Origin: Telmatactis stephensoni | Taxonomy: Eukaryota > Cnidaria > Anthozoa > Actiniaria > Isophelliidae | Direction: 5' to 3' | Assembly: GCA_029948255.1 (NCBI GenBank) | Contig: JALIZF010001017.1 | Coordinates: 62,001-126,000 of the forward strand | Length of the DNA stretch: 64,000 bases | Shown: piece after piece, positions 63,882-64,000 of the stretch | Position numbering within the stretch: position 1 is the first letter of the stretch | How the letters are laid out: the number at the start of each line of letters is the position of its first letter | Notes under the pieces: generated by a model | Databases searched by the model: none | Told to the model about the DNA's origin: nothing | What the model saw: only the letters and a program-made list of their open reading frames with translations | Program-made: the position numbers and the translations under genes

Positions 63882-64000
63882 TAAGATTGAGCATGCGCGA
63901 AGCTGACATCGATTTCGCGCCATGTCCGTCTCGCCGTGGAGCCACATTCTCTTGACTGTGGTCCAAAAATCGGTTTTCTCGAGTAGGCCATAGATTTTAC

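Larger units (their letters stand above)
62104..64000. other. 3' flank of the A20-like gene, no further gene recognised
   Basis: AATAAATAAAGAAG near 62784 could serve as a distal polyadenylation signal. From 63023 on the sequence is mostly the three foldbacks annotated separately. No coding exon was recognised. Confidence 0.55.

Overview
This is a window of animal nuclear DNA with about six and a half kilobases of coding exon spread over seven genes. All introns placed have GT..AG ends and the exons join in frame. The gene set (RPL24, CEP97, PDSS2, CRYL1, an A20/TNFAIP3-type deubiquitinase, a class A GPCR and a DUF885 protein), the AT-rich introns and the dense load of short palindromic (MITE-like) elements and tRNA-derived SINEs fit a marine invertebrate. 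An anthozoan cnidarian such as a stony coral is my best guess, but this is inference, since no taxon-specific marker is present. No bacterial operon, CRISPR array, rRNA gene or autonomous transposase/reverse-transcriptase ORF was recognised.

Layout, left to right. 1-3600: intergenic repeats, with a CRE plus YY1-like motif near 2265. 3634-9908 (+): membrane-anchored DUF885 protein in seven exons. 9909-11564: foldback repeats. 11565-14714 (-): a compact PRMT5-type arginine methyltransferase without the TIM barrel. It is head-to-head, about 100 bp apart, with RPL24 (14812-17326, +), one intron of which carries a good box C/D snoRNA candidate. 18216-30306 (-): CEP97, 18 exons over 12 kb, with introns full of MITEs and minisatellites. 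It is head-to-head with PDSS2 (31158-33796, +). 36620-41141 (+): a rhodopsin-type GPCR with a signal peptide and TATA box. 41200-43980: nested foldbacks and tRNA-like units. 44027-46280: a tandem duplication that copies the 3' end of CRYL1. 45691-52629 (-): intact CRYL1, seven exons. 54557-62103 (+): an A20/TNFAIP3-like gene with an OTU protease domain, a long polyglutamine stretch and up to eleven A20-type zinc fingers. A perfect NF-kB site and a TATA box lie upstream. 62104-64000: foldback repeats.

The genes do not form one pathway. Local relations are the two divergent pairs (PRMT5-like/RPL24 and CEP97/PDSS2), the convergent RPL24/CEP97 ends, and a possible NF-kB to A20 feedback loop written in the A20 promoter. 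The most notable items are the barrel-less PRMT5 paralogue with a repeat-filled insertion, the enlarged A20 protein with its kB site, the duplicated CRYL1 terminal exons, the intronic snoRNA candidate and the nested repeat insertions close to splice sites.
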